A stretch of DNA of 64,000 bases from Blautia massiliensis (ex Durand et al. 2017) (GCF_001487165.1 NZ_LN913006.1:1363293-1427292); one strand, 5' to 3'. Shown: positions 42,174 to 52,112, counted from the stretch's first letter. The notes: a model not told the origin generated them from the sequence alone. Numbers and translations: made by a program.

Positions 42174-44012
42174 TTACTCCACTGTCACGCTCTTCGCCAG
42201 ATTTCGTGGTTTATCCACATCCAGTCCTTTGGCTACGCTTACGTAGTAGCCCAGAAGCTGAAGCGGGATCACTGCCAGGGATGTTGCAAAGTGCGGGTCT
42301 GTTTTCGGGATGTAGACGGTGAAGTCTGCGGTATCCTCGATATTGTAATTACCAAATGTGGTCAGGCCCATAAGGTAGGCGCCGCGGCTCTTACACTCAA
42401 CCATATTGCTGACTGTTTTTTCGTAGAGATCCGGCTGGGTCAGCACACCGATCACAAGAGTCCCGTCTTCGATCAGGGAGATCGTTCCGTGTTTCAGCTC
42501 TCCGGCAGCATAGGCTTCAGAGTGAATGTAACTGATCTCTTTCATCTTCAGACTGCCCTCCAGGCTGATAGCGTAATCAATTCCTCTTCCTACAAAGAAA
42601 GCATCTTTTACATTTGCCTGTTTTGAGGCAAACCACTGGATACGTTCCTTATCTTCCAGGATCTTACAGATCTTATCCGGAAGTATCTGCAGTTCACTGA
42701 TATAATTGCTGTAGGCTTCTTCTGTGATCGTTCCTCTTACCATTGCAAACTGGATCGCAAGTGTATAAGCTGCGATCAGCTGTGTGCTGTACGCCTTGGT
42801 AGTAGCTACAGAAATCTCCGGTCCGGCCAGAGTATAAAATACATTATCAGCCTCACGTGCAATGGAAGATCCCACTACATTAACGATTCCCAGTGTACGA
42901 ATACCATTTTCCTTGCATTTACGAAGTGCTGCAAGACTGTCTGCTGTTTCACCGGACTGGCTGATGATCACTGCAAGGCTGTTGGTGTTAAGGGCCATTT
43001 TTCGGTAACGGAATTCGGAAGCGAGCTCTACCCTTACCGGGATCTGTGCAAGATCCTCGATCACATACTGTGCTGCCATTCCTACGTGATAAGCGGAGCC
43101 GCAGGCTATGATATAGATCTGCTGGATGTTCCGGATGCTTTCTTCTTCCAGGCCAACTTCACTGAGGTCGATCTTTCCATCCTTGAGCACGGAATTCAAC
43201 GTATCCAGTACTGCCTTTGGCTGTTCATGGATCTCTTTCATCATGAAATGCTCATATCCGGCTTTTTCCGCTGCTTCTGCATCCCATTCAATGGTTTTCA
43301 GCTCTTTCTCGATCTCATCTCCATCAAGATTGTAGAAGGTGACTTCGCCTTTTTTCACACGCGCCATCTCCAGATTGCCGATATAATATACATTGCGGGT
43401 GTATTTCAGGATCGCCGGTACGTCAGAAGCGATAAAGGATTCATCTTCTGCCACTCCAAGGATCATGGGGCTGTCTTTTCTGGCTACATATATTTCACCC
43501 GGATAATCCTTGAACATGATCGCAAGGGCATAGGAACCACGGATACGTACCATGGAATGTGTGATGGCATCCACCGGTGTTCCCTCATATTTCTTGTAAT
43601 AATAATCGATCAGCTTGACTGCTACCTCGGTATCGGTCTCAGAATAGAAAGTATAGCCTTTACGGGTGAGCTTATTTTTCAGTTCCTGATAGTTCTCAAT
43701 GATGCCGTTGTGGACTGCTACGATATTACCGTCGTCTGTCATATGCGGATGTGCATTGTTCTCAGAAGGTTCACCATGAGTTGCCCATCTGGTATGACCG
43801 ATACCACAGGTTCCCGGTACAGTCTCTCCGCCGTTTGTCTTTTCTGACAGAACTTTCAGTCTTCCCTTGGCTTTGATCACTTCCGTCTCGTCCTCGCCGT
43901 CACGTACGGCGATTCCAGCGGAATCATATCCTCTGTATTCCAGCTTGGAGAGTCCATCTAAAAGGATCGGAGCTGCCTGGTGTCTACCTGTAAATCCTAC
44001 AATTCCACACAT
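42174..44012 (-). CDS. glmS: Glutamine-fructose-6-phosphate aminotransferase (isomerizing)
   Basis: 612 aa from MCGIVGFTGRHQAAPILLDGLSKLEYRGYDSAGIA; the second residue, Cys, is the glutaminase nucleophile. Makes glucosamine-6-phosphate for peptidoglycan and amino sugars. Two SIS domains follow (SGETADSLAALRKCKENG..., then LEGSLKMKEISYIHSEAYAAGELKHG) and the family ends KPRNLAKSVTVE. AAAGGACAG ribosome site. No glmS ribozyme fits: only ~40 bases separate the start from the ilvA terminator. No obvious promoter of its own either. Confidence 0.97.
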   Translation of the reverse strand: MCGIVGFTGRHQAAPILLDGLSKLEYRGYDSAGIAVRDGEDETEVIKAKGRLKVLSEKTNGGETVPGTCGIGHTRWATHGEPSENNAHPHMTDDGNIVAVHNGIIENYQELKNKLTRKGYTFYSETDTEVAVKLIDYYYKKYEGTPVDAITHSMVRIRGSYALAIMFKDYPGEIYVARKDSPMILGVAEDESFIASDVPAILKYTRNVYYIGNLEMARVKKGEVTFYNLDGDEIEKELKTIEWDAEAAEKAGYEHFMMKEIHEQPKAVLDTLNSVLKDGKIDLSEVGLEEESIRNIQQIYIIACGSAYHVGMAAQYVIEDLAQIPVRVELASEFRYRKMALNTNSLAVIISQSGETADSLAALRKCKENGIRTLGIVNVVGSSIAREADNVFYTLAGPEISVATTKAYSTQLIAAYTLAIQFAMVRGTITEEAYSNYISELQILPDKICKILEDKERIQWFASKQANVKDAFFVGRGIDYAISLEGSLKMKEISYIHSEAYAAGELKHGTISLIEDGTLVIGVLTQPDLYEKTVSNMVECKSRGAYLMGLTTFGNYNIEDTADFTVYIPKTDPHFATSLAVIPLQLLGYYVSVAKGLDVDKPRNLAKSVTVE

Positions 44013-44049
44013 ATTTATCTGTCCTTTCTGTCTATGCAGGTATTTTCGC

Positions 44050-44088
44050 AAAAGACCGGGCTGTTACATCATATGCAACAGTCCGGTC
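44050..44088 (-). terminator. Terminator of the plsX-...-ilvA unit
   Basis: GACCGG-G/T-CTGTT pairs with AACAG-CCGGTC (44054-44088), followed by TTTT on the minus strand. glmS begins 38 bases further on. Confidence 0.75.
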
Positions 44089-44119
44089 AGAAGTTTCAGT
44101 TATTGCAATATAACACGTC

Positions 44120-45331
44120 CTACAGTATAGCACGTACCACTCTCGGTTTGCAACCCGCTTTTTCCAGAGCTGCAACGATCTGATTCTTATGATCTGTTCC
44201 GAATGCTTCCATAGTGATCCGAAGTTCTACGGCTGCATTTCGGTTGGTACTTACAAACTGGTTATGATCCAGTTTGATAACATTACCCTGATTTTCAGCG
44301 ATCACACTTGCAACACGTACCAGTTCACCTGGCTTATCCGGAATAAGTACGGATACGGTAAAGATACGGTCACGCTGGATCAGTCCGTGCTGTACAACCG
44401 ATGACATAGTGATCACATCCATATTTCCACCGCTTAAGATGGAAACGATCTTCTTATTCTTTACATCCAGATGACGGAGAGCTGCTACAGTAAGAAGTCC
44501 GGAGTTCTCTACGATCATCTTGTGGTTTTCTACCATATCCAGAAAAGCCACGATCAGCTCATCATCATCGATGGTAATGATATCGTCCAGATTTTCCTGG
44601 ATATATGGGAAGATATTTTTTCCCGGAGTCTGTACTGCAGTACCATCTGCGATAGTATTTACGTGAGGAAGCGTTACGACCTCCCCTTTCTCCAGAGATG
44701 CCTTCATACATGCTGCGCCTGCCGGCTCAACACCGATGACTTTGATGTGTGGGTTCAGAAGCTTCGCAAGTGTAGAGACACCTGTAGCAAGTCCGCCCCC
44801 TCCGATCGGTACCAGAATGTAATCTACAAGCGGAAGTTCCTGTACGATCTCCATGGCGATAGTTCCCTGACCGGTTGCTACTGCCGGATCGTCAAATGGA
44901 TGGATAAAGGTATATCCTTTTTCTTCTGCAAGGGCAAGTGCGTGTGCGCAGGCTTCGTCATATACGTCGCCGTGAAGGATAACCTCCGCACCGTAACTCT
45001 TGGTGCGCTCTACCTTGATCAGTGGTGTGGTAGTTGGCATGACAATGACTGCTTTTACTCCATATTTATGTGCAGCATAAGCAACACCCTGGGCATGATT
45101 TCCTGCAGATGCAGTGATCAGACCTTTGTTCCTCTCTTCGTCAGAAAGTGTGCTGATCTTGTAATATGCGCCACGCACCTTATATGCACCGGTACGCTGC
45201 ATATTCTCTGGCTTCAGATAAACCTTATTTCCCGTCATATCTGAGAAATAACTGCTGTATATCAGCTTTGTTTCCTGTGTCACTTCTTTTACTTTTGCTG
45301 CCGCTTCCTCAAAGCTCTCTAATGTAAGCAT
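44120..45331 (-). CDS. ilvA: Threonine ammonia-lyase (catabolic/ACT type)
   Basis: 403 aa PLP enzyme turning threonine into 2-oxobutyrate and ammonia. PLP lysine in QRTGAYKVRGAYYK (~46-59), ASAGNHAQGVAYAA, the phosphate loop GGGGLATG and LSGGNMD. A short ACT domain covers ~325-403 (FTVSVLIPDKPGELVRVASVIAENQGNVIKLDHNQ). The size with a single ACT domain fits the ~400-aa form annotated as ilvA or tdcB; biosynthetic or catabolic role cannot be separated here. AAAGGAG site lies in the ftsY tail, 6 bases between genes. Confidence 0.92.
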   Translation of the reverse strand: MLTLESFEEAAAKVKEVTQETKLIYSSYFSDMTGNKVYLKPENMQRTGAYKVRGAYYKISTLSDEERNKGLITASAGNHAQGVAYAAHKYGVKAVIVMPTTTPLIKVERTKSYGAEVILHGDVYDEACAHALALAEEKGYTFIHPFDDPAVATGQGTIAMEIVQELPLVDYILVPIGGGGLATGVSTLAKLLNPHIKVIGVEPAGAACMKASLEKGEVVTLPHVNTIADGTAVQTPGKNIFPYIQENLDDIITIDDDELIVAFLDMVENHKMIVENSGLLTVAALRHLDVKNKKIVSILSGGNMDVITMSSVVQHGLIQRDRIFTVSVLIPDKPGELVRVASVIAENQGNVIKLDHNQFVSTNRNAAVELRITMEAFGTDHKNQIVAALEKAGCKPRVVRAIL

Positions 45332-45337
45332 TTGTAT

Positions 45338-46276
45338 TTAGCTCCTTTCTTCTACGTCAAAGAGGGCGTTTACAAATGCGTCTGCATCAAATTTCTGCAG
45401 GTCATCGATACTTTCGCCTACTCCGATGTATTTTACTGGTATGTCAAGCTCAGACTGGATCGCTACTGCGATTCCGCCCTTGGCTGTACCATCAAGTTTG
45501 GTAAGAATGATTCCGGTAACGTTTGCGACCTCGGCAAACTGTCTTGCCTGGGAAAGCGCATTCTGGCCCGTGGTTCCGTCAAGAACTACCAGTGTTTCCA
45601 AATATGCTTCCGGATACTCACGTTCCAGAATACGGTAAATCTTGCGAAGCTCTTCCATAAGGTTTTTCTTATTATGAAGTCTTCCTGCGGTATCGCAGAT
45701 CAGAATATCTGCATTTCTGGCTTTGGCTGCTGCCACTGCATCATAGACAACAGATGCCGGATCTGCTCCGTCCTGGCCGCCGATGATCTCAACGCCTGCA
45801 CGGTTGGCCCACTGTGTCAGCTGCTCCCCGGCTGCCGCACGGAAGGTATCTGCTGCTCCGAGGATGACCTTTTTTCCCTGATCCTTTAATTTACCGGCCA
45901 GTTTGCCTACAGAGGTAGTCTTACCTACTCCGTTGACACCGATCACAAGGATCACGGATTTCCGGTTCTCAAACTCATATTCTGTGCTTTCTACCTGCAT
46001 CTGTTTTTTGATGCTGTCGATCAGAAGCTGTTTGCACTGGGACGGCTCCTTGATATGCTGCTCAGCAACCTGCTCCTTTAAATGCTCCAGAATGGAGGTG
46101 GTTGCGTTAATGCCGATATCTCCCATGATCAGGATCTCTTCCAGTTCTTCATAAAAATCATCATCAATACTGGAAAAACCGCTGAAAATGGAATCAAAGC
46201 CGGCAACGATATTGTCTCGCGTTTTGGTAAGTCCGCTTACCAGACGTTTAAAAAATCCTTTTTTTTCTTCTGCCAT
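45338..46276 (-). CDS. ftsY: Signal recognition particle receptor FtsY
   Basis: 312 aa SRP receptor GTPase. N domain begins EEKKGFFKRLVSGLTKTRDNIVAGFDSIF; NG motifs GVNGVGKTTSVGKLAGKL, DTAGRLHNKKNLMEEL and LTKLDGTAKGG. Lacks the long acidic A domain of E. coli FtsY, as usual for Firmicutes. GAGGGGA ribosome site; 18 bases after smc. Partner Ffh is encoded at 32157-33509. Confidence 0.96.
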   Translation of the reverse strand: MAEEKKGFFKRLVSGLTKTRDNIVAGFDSIFSGFSSIDDDFYEELEEILIMGDIGINATTSILEHLKEQVAEQHIKEPSQCKQLLIDSIKKQMQVESTEYEFENRKSVILVIGVNGVGKTTSVGKLAGKLKDQGKKVILGAADTFRAAAGEQLTQWANRAGVEIIGGQDGADPASVVYDAVAAAKARNADILICDTAGRLHNKKNLMEELRKIYRILEREYPEAYLETLVVLDGTTGQNALSQARQFAEVANVTGIILTKLDGTAKGGIAVAIQSELDIPVKYIGVGESIDDLQKFDADAFVNALFDVEERS

Positions 46277-46294
46277 ACTGATTCATCCCCTCTG

Positions 46295-49200
46295 CTACTG
46301 GGTAAGCTGGTTCTCTACTAAATCTACGGATACCAGCGTGGATACCCCTTTTTCCTGCATGGTAATTCCATAAAGCCTGTCTGCTGCATTCATGGTACCA
46401 CGTCTATGTGTTATTATAATAAATTGTGTGTTCTTCGTCAACTTCTGAAGATATCCCGCAAAACGTCCTACATTGGAATCATCCAGTGCAGCCTCGATCT
46501 CATCCAGAAGACAGAATGGTGAAGGCTTCAGATTCTGGATAGCAAAAAGAAGTGCAATGGCTGTCAGTGCTTTTTCTCCACCGGAAAGCTGCATCATGTT
46601 CTGAAGTTTTTTTCCGGGCGGCTGGGAAATGATCCGGATCCCTGCCTCAAGGATATCCTCGTCTTCCGCAAGTTCCAGAGTTCCCCGGCCTCCGCCGAAC
46701 AGTTCTTTGAAGGCTTTGTCAAATTCTTTCTGGATCTCTCCGAATTTTTCGCTAAACTGCTTCCGCATACCCTCATCCAACTCCTGGATGATCTGTTCCA
46801 GCGTTTTTTCCGCTTCCAAAAGATCGTTGTACTGACCGCTTAAGAACGTATGCCGTTCCAGAAGTTCTTTGTAATCCTCAATGGCATTGACGTTGACAGA
46901 GCCAAGAGCTCGGATCTCGTCCTTTAATTTATGGATCTGCTGCTTCATCACATGCCTGTCATTCATTTCTTCTTTCCTGTACTGCAAGGCATTATTCGGA
47001 GTGATCTCGTATTCTTCCCACATATAGGAAATCCTTGCTTCCCGGTTCTCTTCGATCTTTTCTGCCTGAGTCTTCAGTCGGAAGCATTCTTTGTCCAGAA
47101 GACTGATCTGGCCAGACAGCTCATCACGCTTTTCAAAAAACTCCTTATGGCTTTTTGTGCGCTCTTCCTTTTCCTGCTGCCATTTTTCCAGCTGTTTTGC
47201 AGCCACCTCTTCTTTTGCGGCAAAGCCTTCGATCTCCTTACGGACCTTGTCGATCGTCTTTCTCTTTTCTGCAGTTTCCTGGCTGCCTTTTTCCAGAGAA
47301 TCCAGAATTTCTTCCCTCTCTTTCGAAAGAACTTCGATTTCCTCTTTCAGGCGCCGCAGATTTTCCTTTATGAAGCTTTCCTTCTGCTGGGATGCAGATG
47401 CGTCAAGACGGATCCTTTCCAGCTTCTCTGAAGTCTCCGCTTCGTCCTTTTTCCAGTCCTCCAGCTCCTTCTGCCGGGTCTCGATAAACGTTTCCAGCTC
47501 TTCCTCATCCCTTTTGGATGCTTCAAGTTCCTGCGTGATCTTTATGTTATCTGCCTGCATGTCTCTTGCCTGAAGACGGATCTCCTCCTGCTCCCTCTCG
47601 ATCCTGGTATAACCGCCGCGGATCTCCTCCGCTTTTTTCTCCAGCTGTTCAATGTTCAACCTAGCTGTATTCTGCTGAATGGATTGTTCCTGAAATTTCT
47701 GCTGCAGCGCCGCCACAGTATCACGCATCTCATTTCTTCTGCTGCGGTTATCTTCCATGGACTGTCGGATCTCATTATACCCGGCTGCCAGCTCTTTTAC
47801 CTTCTTTTCCAGTTCCTCGATCTCACGACGACGCCCAAGAAGATTGCTGTTGTTCTTAAAAGCTCCACCGGTCATGGAACCGCCTGGACTTAAGGATTCT
47901 CCCTCCAACGTTACCATACGGATACTGTGTCGGTATTTTCTGGCAATGGCAATAGCATGATCGATATGATCCACCACCAGCACTCTGCCAAGAAGATATC
48001 CGATCAGACCGTCATATTCCTTCTCTGCAGTTACCAGGCCACTGGCAAGACCAATAGCTCCCGGTTCGTTCAAAGCACCTCTCTGATTAAACTCGCCTCT
48101 TGAAGAAATGCTGTTTAACGGGAGAAAAGTCGCACGACCATACCGGTTTTTCTTCAGGAATTCGATCATCTGCTTAGCAGTCTGCTCGTTATCCGTAACG
48201 ATATTCTGAATACTTCCGCCAAGAGCTGTCTCAATAGCGATCTCATAATTTTTTTCAACGTGAATGATATCCGCCACTACGCCACGGATCCCAGGAACAT
48301 GATTCTTCTGTTCCATGACACGGCGGATACTGTTTCCATATCCATCATAACGTTCTGTGATATTGCGGAGGGATTCCAGTCTGGATGCCTCTCTATGATA
48401 GGACGTCTGTTTCTTTTCCAGCTGTGTATTCTGCTGTTTAAGGGTTTCCTGTATGGCATGTATCTCTTTTGTAAGACGGCTGCCTTCTTCTCTGGTTTCC
48501 TGAATGGCCTTCGTGATAGTGTCGTATTCCTTCTGTGCCTGATCGATCGCTGACTGCTGCTCCTCTTCCTGGGTTTTCAGGGAAAGGATCCTCTGACTGA
48601 TTCCTGCTTTCCGGATATCCAGCTGCTCCTTCATGGCATCAAAACGCTGTGCCTTACCTTTGGTGTTTGCACGGGAATTAAGGATCTCAATGATCTCATT
48701 CTTACCATCTTCCACTGCCTGGGTGCATTCTTCGATGCTGCTCTGGATATTGTCCATTTTTTTCTGCTCGTCAGCAAGTTTTCTGTCGATCTCCCGTAAA
48801 TTTGCCTGAAGATCTGCTTTTTGCTCTTCCAGAGCCTCCTGGTCTGTAGATTTTTTCTCCGTATCTTCCTGAACTGCTAAAAGACGGCTGCGATAATGAC
48901 TGTCATTCTGCTCTCCTGCCAGGATCTGTTCATGAAGAACATTGATCTCACCGGACAGCTGTTGTTTACGGATAGCACGATCCCGGCTTTCTTCCCTCAA
49001 CGCCTCCATCCGCTCATTCAGCTCTTCCAGTATTTTTTCCAGACGTTCATATTCATCCTTGGTACGACTATGAGCATCCTGGGCTTCTTTTAACTGATTT
49101 TCTGCGATCCTGGTTTTTTCTTCCAGCTCGCGGATCAGATTTCCGGTGTGTTCATATTCCAGGAGGAACATATTTATATCCAGCTCTTTCAGATTTTCTC

Positions 49201-49855
49201 TTTTTGCCAGATATATTTTTGCAGTCTCAGACTGACGTTCCAGCGGTTCCAGCTGCTTGGTCAGCTCACTTAAGATGTCCGTGACACGGACCAGATTCTG
49301 TTGTTCTTCCTCAAGCTTCTTCAGTGTGGTATTTTTTCGTCTTTTAAATTTGACGATCCCGGCTGCCTCGTCAAAAAGCTCTCGGCGTTCTTCGGGTTTT
49401 CCACTTAAGATCTTATCGATCTGACCCTGTCCGATGATGGAATATCCTTCTTTTCCGATACCGGTATCATAGAACATCTCATTGATGTCCTTTAAACGAC
49501 AGGAGCTGCCGTTGATGCGGTATTCGCTCTCACCGGAACGATACAGTCTTCTGGTAACGGTTACTTCTTCAAAATCCACCGGGAGCTTGTGATCGCTGTT
49601 ATCAAGTGTAATAGCCACGGACGCAAAGCTCAGAGGCTTGCGAAGCTCCGTTCCTGAAAAGATAACATCCTGCATATTCCCGCCTCGAAGCTGCTTGGCG
49701 CTCTGTTCTCCCAGAACCCAGCGGACTGCATCACCAACATTACTTTTTCCGCTGCCGTTAGGTCCTACGATGCCGGTGATCCCGTTATGAAATTCAAAAT
49801 TTATTTTCTGTGCAAAGGATTTAAATCCCTGCACCTCTATATTTTTCAGATACAT
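46295..49855 (-). CDS. smc: Chromosome segregation ATPase SMC
   Basis: 1186 aa, usual SMC length. Head: Walker A GPNGSGKSNV (31-40) near the N-terminus; the C-terminal ABC signature LSGGEKALTAIALLFAI and Walker B FCLLDEIEAALDD come together after folding. Two long coiled coils (~170-500 and ~660-1000) flank the hinge (~510-650, PGIRGVVADIIHVEKNYEIAIETALGGSIQNIV). Loads at parS and compacts the chromosome with ScpA/B, which are not in this window. 13 bases after rnc. Confidence 0.98.
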   Translation of the reverse strand: MYLKNIEVQGFKSFAQKINFEFHNGITGIVGPNGSGKSNVGDAVRWVLGEQSAKQLRGGNMQDVIFSGTELRKPLSFASVAITLDNSDHKLPVDFEEVTVTRRLYRSGESEYRINGSSCRLKDINEMFYDTGIGKEGYSIIGQGQIDKILSGKPEERRELFDEAAGIVKFKRRKNTTLKKLEEEQQNLVRVTDILSELTKQLEPLERQSETAKIYLAKRENLKELDINMFLLEYEHTGNLIRELEEKTRIAENQLKEAQDAHSRTKDEYERLEKILEELNERMEALREESRDRAIRKQQLSGEINVLHEQILAGEQNDSHYRSRLLAVQEDTEKKSTDQEALEEQKADLQANLREIDRKLADEQKKMDNIQSSIEECTQAVEDGKNEIIEILNSRANTKGKAQRFDAMKEQLDIRKAGISQRILSLKTQEEEQQSAIDQAQKEYDTITKAIQETREEGSRLTKEIHAIQETLKQQNTQLEKKQTSYHREASRLESLRNITERYDGYGNSIRRVMEQKNHVPGIRGVVADIIHVEKNYEIAIETALGGSIQNIVTDNEQTAKQMIEFLKKNRYGRATFLPLNSISSRGEFNQRGALNEPGAIGLASGLVTAEKEYDGLIGYLLGRVLVVDHIDHAIAIARKYRHSIRMVTLEGESLSPGGSMTGGAFKNNSNLLGRRREIEELEKKVKELAAGYNEIRQSMEDNRSRRNEMRDTVAALQQKFQEQSIQQNTARLNIEQLEKKAEEIRGGYTRIEREQEEIRLQARDMQADNIKITQELEASKRDEEELETFIETRQKELEDWKKDEAETSEKLERIRLDASASQQKESFIKENLRRLKEEIEVLSKEREEILDSLEKGSQETAEKRKTIDKVRKEIEGFAAKEEVAAKQLEKWQQEKEERTKSHKEFFEKRDELSGQISLLDKECFRLKTQAEKIEENREARISYMWEEYEITPNNALQYRKEEMNDRHVMKQQIHKLKDEIRALGSVNVNAIEDYKELLERHTFLSGQYNDLLEAEKTLEQIIQELDEGMRKQFSEKFGEIQKEFDKAFKELFGGGRGTLELAEDEDILEAGIRIISQPPGKKLQNMMQLSGGEKALTAIALLFAIQNLKPSPFCLLDEIEAALDDSNVGRFAGYLQKLTKNTQFIIITHRRGTMNAADRLYGITMQEKGVSTLVSVDLVENQLTQ

Positions 49856-49868
49856 TGGCCACCTGCTG

Positions 49869-50549
49869 TTATTTTATACTGCGTATTGCCTCTAGGGCTG
49901 CAGCCTGTTCTGCTGCCTTTTTTGTATGGCCGGTTCCGGTTCCCATACTTTTTCCATTGATCAGCGCCTCCACAGTAAAGCTCTTGCTGTGGTCCGGTCC
50001 CTCTTCTTTCAGAAGACGATATTCCACCGGATGATTTCCGCCTTCCTGTACCATTTCCTGAAGCACTGTCTTGCTGTCATAAAAAATCCTCTTATCCTCC
50101 AGATCGTTCAGGATAAATTTCATAACAAAAGCCTGTGCCGGTTCAAATCCACCGTCCAGATACATAGCCCCGATCAGAGATTCCAGGGCATCAGAAACGA
50201 TGGAATCTCTTTTACGACCGCCCATCATTTCCTCACCTCTTCCAAGGAGGATAAACTCCGGAAGCCCGAATTCTCTTGCACAGTAGGCAAGACTCTTTTC
50301 ACATACCATGCTGGCACGTTTCTTGGTCAACTCACCTTCCTGATTATTCCGGAATTTTTTGTACAGGAAATCACTGCTGATCAGCTCCAGCACCGCATCT
50401 CCAAGAAACTCCAGACGCTCATTGCATCCAAGCTTTCCAAGGTGTTTTTCGTTGGCATAGGAGCTGTGTGTCATTGCCTGCTCCAGTAAAGATTTTGCGG
50501 TAAACTGGTATCCGATAGTCTGCTCCAGCTTTTTTAAATTATTTTCCAT
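49869..50549 (-). CDS. rnc: Ribonuclease III
   Basis: 226 aa double-strand RNA endonuclease for rRNA and mRNA processing. Catalytic signature NERLEFLGDAVLELISSDFLY (~43-63) with the metal-binding acids, second acid cluster SDALESLIGAMYLDGG. C-terminal dsRNA-binding domain (~155-226: VQEGGNHPVEYRLLKEEGPDHSKSF...GTGHTKKAAEQAAALEAI). Start ATG 50549-50547 overlaps the acpP end by 11 bases. Confidence 0.96.
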   Translation of the reverse strand: MENNLKKLEQTIGYQFTAKSLLEQAMTHSSYANEKHLGKLGCNERLEFLGDAVLELISSDFLYKKFRNNQEGELTKKRASMVCEKSLAYCAREFGLPEFILLGRGEEMMGGRKRDSIVSDALESLIGAMYLDGGFEPAQAFVMKFILNDLEDKRIFYDSKTVLQEMVQEGGNHPVEYRLLKEEGPDHSKSFTVEALINGKSMGTGTGHTKKAAEQAAALEAIRSIK

Positions 50550-50787
50550 TTCTTCTTCCCTTCGTTACTCGGCGAAGAGTCTCCACTGCATCGCCGACAG
50601 TAACGATCTCCTCGGCTTCCTCCGGGGCGATACGAACATCAAAAGTTTCCTCCAGATCAATAAGAATCTGAAAAAAATCCAGAGAATCCACTCCCAGATC
50701 ATCCACAAAGGTAGTTTTTTCTGTAATGGCATCCATATTTCTTCCCAGAGTTTTTTCGATGATGGTCTTCAGCATTTCCAGTTCCAC
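50539..50787 (-). CDS. acpP: Acyl carrier protein
   Basis: 82 aa acidic carrier; the phosphopantetheine serine is in LGVDSLDFFQILIDLEETFD (S at ~35; the usual DSLD). GTG start (50787-50785), about 9 bases after AGGAGG; the ATG four codons later is too far from it. C-terminus VTKGRRNGK is more basic than typical ACPs. Lies between plsX and rnc; fabD and fabG, which often lie here in Bacillus, are absent. Confidence 0.93.
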   Translation of the reverse strand: MELEMLKTIIEKTLGRNMDAITEKTTFVDDLGVDSLDFFQILIDLEETFDVRIAPEEAEEIVTVGDAVETLRRVTKGRRNGK

Positions 50788-50835
50788 GACTGTTCGCCTC
50801 CTGTTCTGTCTGTAATATTTCCGGCAATCCCGGTT

Positions 50836-51882
50836 TTATTTTTTTTCGCTTTTTTCTTCTGCCTGTGCTTTCTGCTCGGCTGCTATAAACTCCTCGATCT
50901 TTTCATTGATCTTCTCTTCCTTAAACTGCTCGCACTGAAAGATCGCATGACGGATTTCTACGCTTTTGGCACTTCCGTGGCTTTTGACCACAAGACCTTT
51001 CAGACCAAGAAGCGGTGCTCCGCCATATTCACTGGCATCAAATGATTTTAAGGTTTCCTTAAGAGCAGGTTTTACCATCAGAGCTCCCATTTTACTGCGA
51101 ATGTTTGTCATCATACCTTTTTTGATCATAGATATCAGAGTAGCTCCAACACCTTCATAAAGCTTGAGGATCACATTTCCTACAAAAGCTTCACAGACTA
51201 CTACATCTGCATAACCTGACGGGATATCTCTCGCCTCAATACTTCCGATGAAATTGATATCCTTACATGCTTTTAACAGAGGGAAGGTAGCCTTTACCAG
51301 CGCATTGCCCTTTTCTTCCTCAGCACCGTTATTAACGATAGCAACTCTCGGTTTCTTAATACCCACTACATTTTCCATATAGATGGAACCCATCTGCGCA
51401 AACTGTACCAGATGATCTGGTCTCGCATCTACATTGGCACCACAGTCGATCAGAAGGGAAACGCCCTTTGCCGTAGGGATCAGCGGAGCAAGAGGTGGTC
51501 TCCGGATCCCTTGGATCCTGCCTACGATCACCTGGCCTCCTACCAGTACCGCACCGGTGCTTCCGGAGGAAACAAAGGCATCGGCCTCCTGTTTTTTTAC
51601 AAGATTTAATCCCACTACAATAGAGGAATCTTTCTTTTTCTGGATAGCCATGACCGGAGGTTCCGCAGTCTCGATCACCTGAGACGCATGCACCACACGA
51701 ATCCTGTCCTTAGGATAATCCGGGTATTTCCGAAGCTCTGCTTCGATCACATCCTGTACTCCTGTAAGGATAACCTGGATGTTCTCTTTTTCTTTCACAG
51801 CTTCCACTGCGGCTTTTACCGGTTCCTCGGGAGCATTGTCACCACCCATTGCATCTACAACGACTTTTACCATTTCTGACAT
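50836..51882 (-). CDS. plsX: Phosphate acyltransferase PlsX
   Basis: 348 aa. Converts acyl-ACP to acyl-phosphate at the membrane surface, first step of phospholipid synthesis with PlsY. Motifs MVKVVVDAMGGDNAPEEPVKA, SSGSTGAVLVGGQVIVGRI, PPLAPLIPT, CGANVDARPDHLVQFA and GFVGNVILK-like EAFVGNVILKL. C-terminal extension KINEKIEEFIAAEQKAQAEEKSEKK is charged and helical. AAAGGAC ribosome site. First gene of plsX-acpP-rnc-smc-ftsY-ilvA. Confidence 0.96.
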   Translation of the reverse strand: MSEMVKVVVDAMGGDNAPEEPVKAAVEAVKEKENIQVILTGVQDVIEAELRKYPDYPKDRIRVVHASQVIETAEPPVMAIQKKKDSSIVVGLNLVKKQEADAFVSSGSTGAVLVGGQVIVGRIQGIRRPPLAPLIPTAKGVSLLIDCGANVDARPDHLVQFAQMGSIYMENVVGIKKPRVAIVNNGAEEEKGNALVKATFPLLKACKDINFIGSIEARDIPSGYADVVVCEAFVGNVILKLYEGVGATLISMIKKGMMTNIRSKMGALMVKPALKETLKSFDASEYGGAPLLGLKGLVVKSHGSAKSVEIRHAIFQCEQFKEEKINEKIEEFIAAEQKAQAEEKSEKK

Positions 51883-51900
51883 ATTTTGTCCTTTCTCTGT

Positions 51901-51971
51901 CCGAAATCTTTTCGGAATGCATATGGTACACTGTAGTGAAAATCCTCATACACATCCGTATAAGGATTTTC
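51901..51971 (-). other. Leader hairpins upstream of plsX
   Basis: GAAAATCCTCATAC (51938-51951) pairs with GTATAAGGATTTTC (51958-51971), 13 of 14 bp with a 6-base loop. A smaller CCGAA/TTCGG hairpin (51901-51915) lies just before the plsX ribosome site. No clear promoter seen; may be part of an RNA leader. Confidence 0.5.
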
Positions 51972-51984
51972 ATTGCAGAGTACC

Positions 51985-52062
51985 AAAAGTTAAGCGGATA
52001 TTCGAAATCCGCATTCGCTACCTACTCATAACCGAATAACTGCTTTGCAGTTTATCCGGTTA
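51985..52062. repeat. Dispersed palindromic repeat, copy 1
   Basis: Contains AAAAGTTAAGCGG, ATTCGAAATC, GCTACC, CATAACCGAAT and CTGC in this order, matching the reverse complement of 62764-62815. Ends with AACCG-ATAACTGC-TTT-GCAGTTTAT-CGGTT hairpin (52030-52062). Between plsX and the uup stop codon. Confidence 0.5.
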
Positions 52063-52112
52063 ACGTACCGTTATTTATGATACTAGAGTTTTGCCTGAGA
52101 AGTCAATATCTT

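Noticed and set aside
44013..44119. glmS ribozyme upstream of glmS
   Set aside because: Only about 100 bases separate glmS from ilvA, most of them taken by the ilvA terminator; none of the ribozyme core is present.
46629..48553. Open frames on the plus strand inside smc
   Set aside because: Serine/phenylalanine-rich shadows produced by the coiled-coil codons of SMC.
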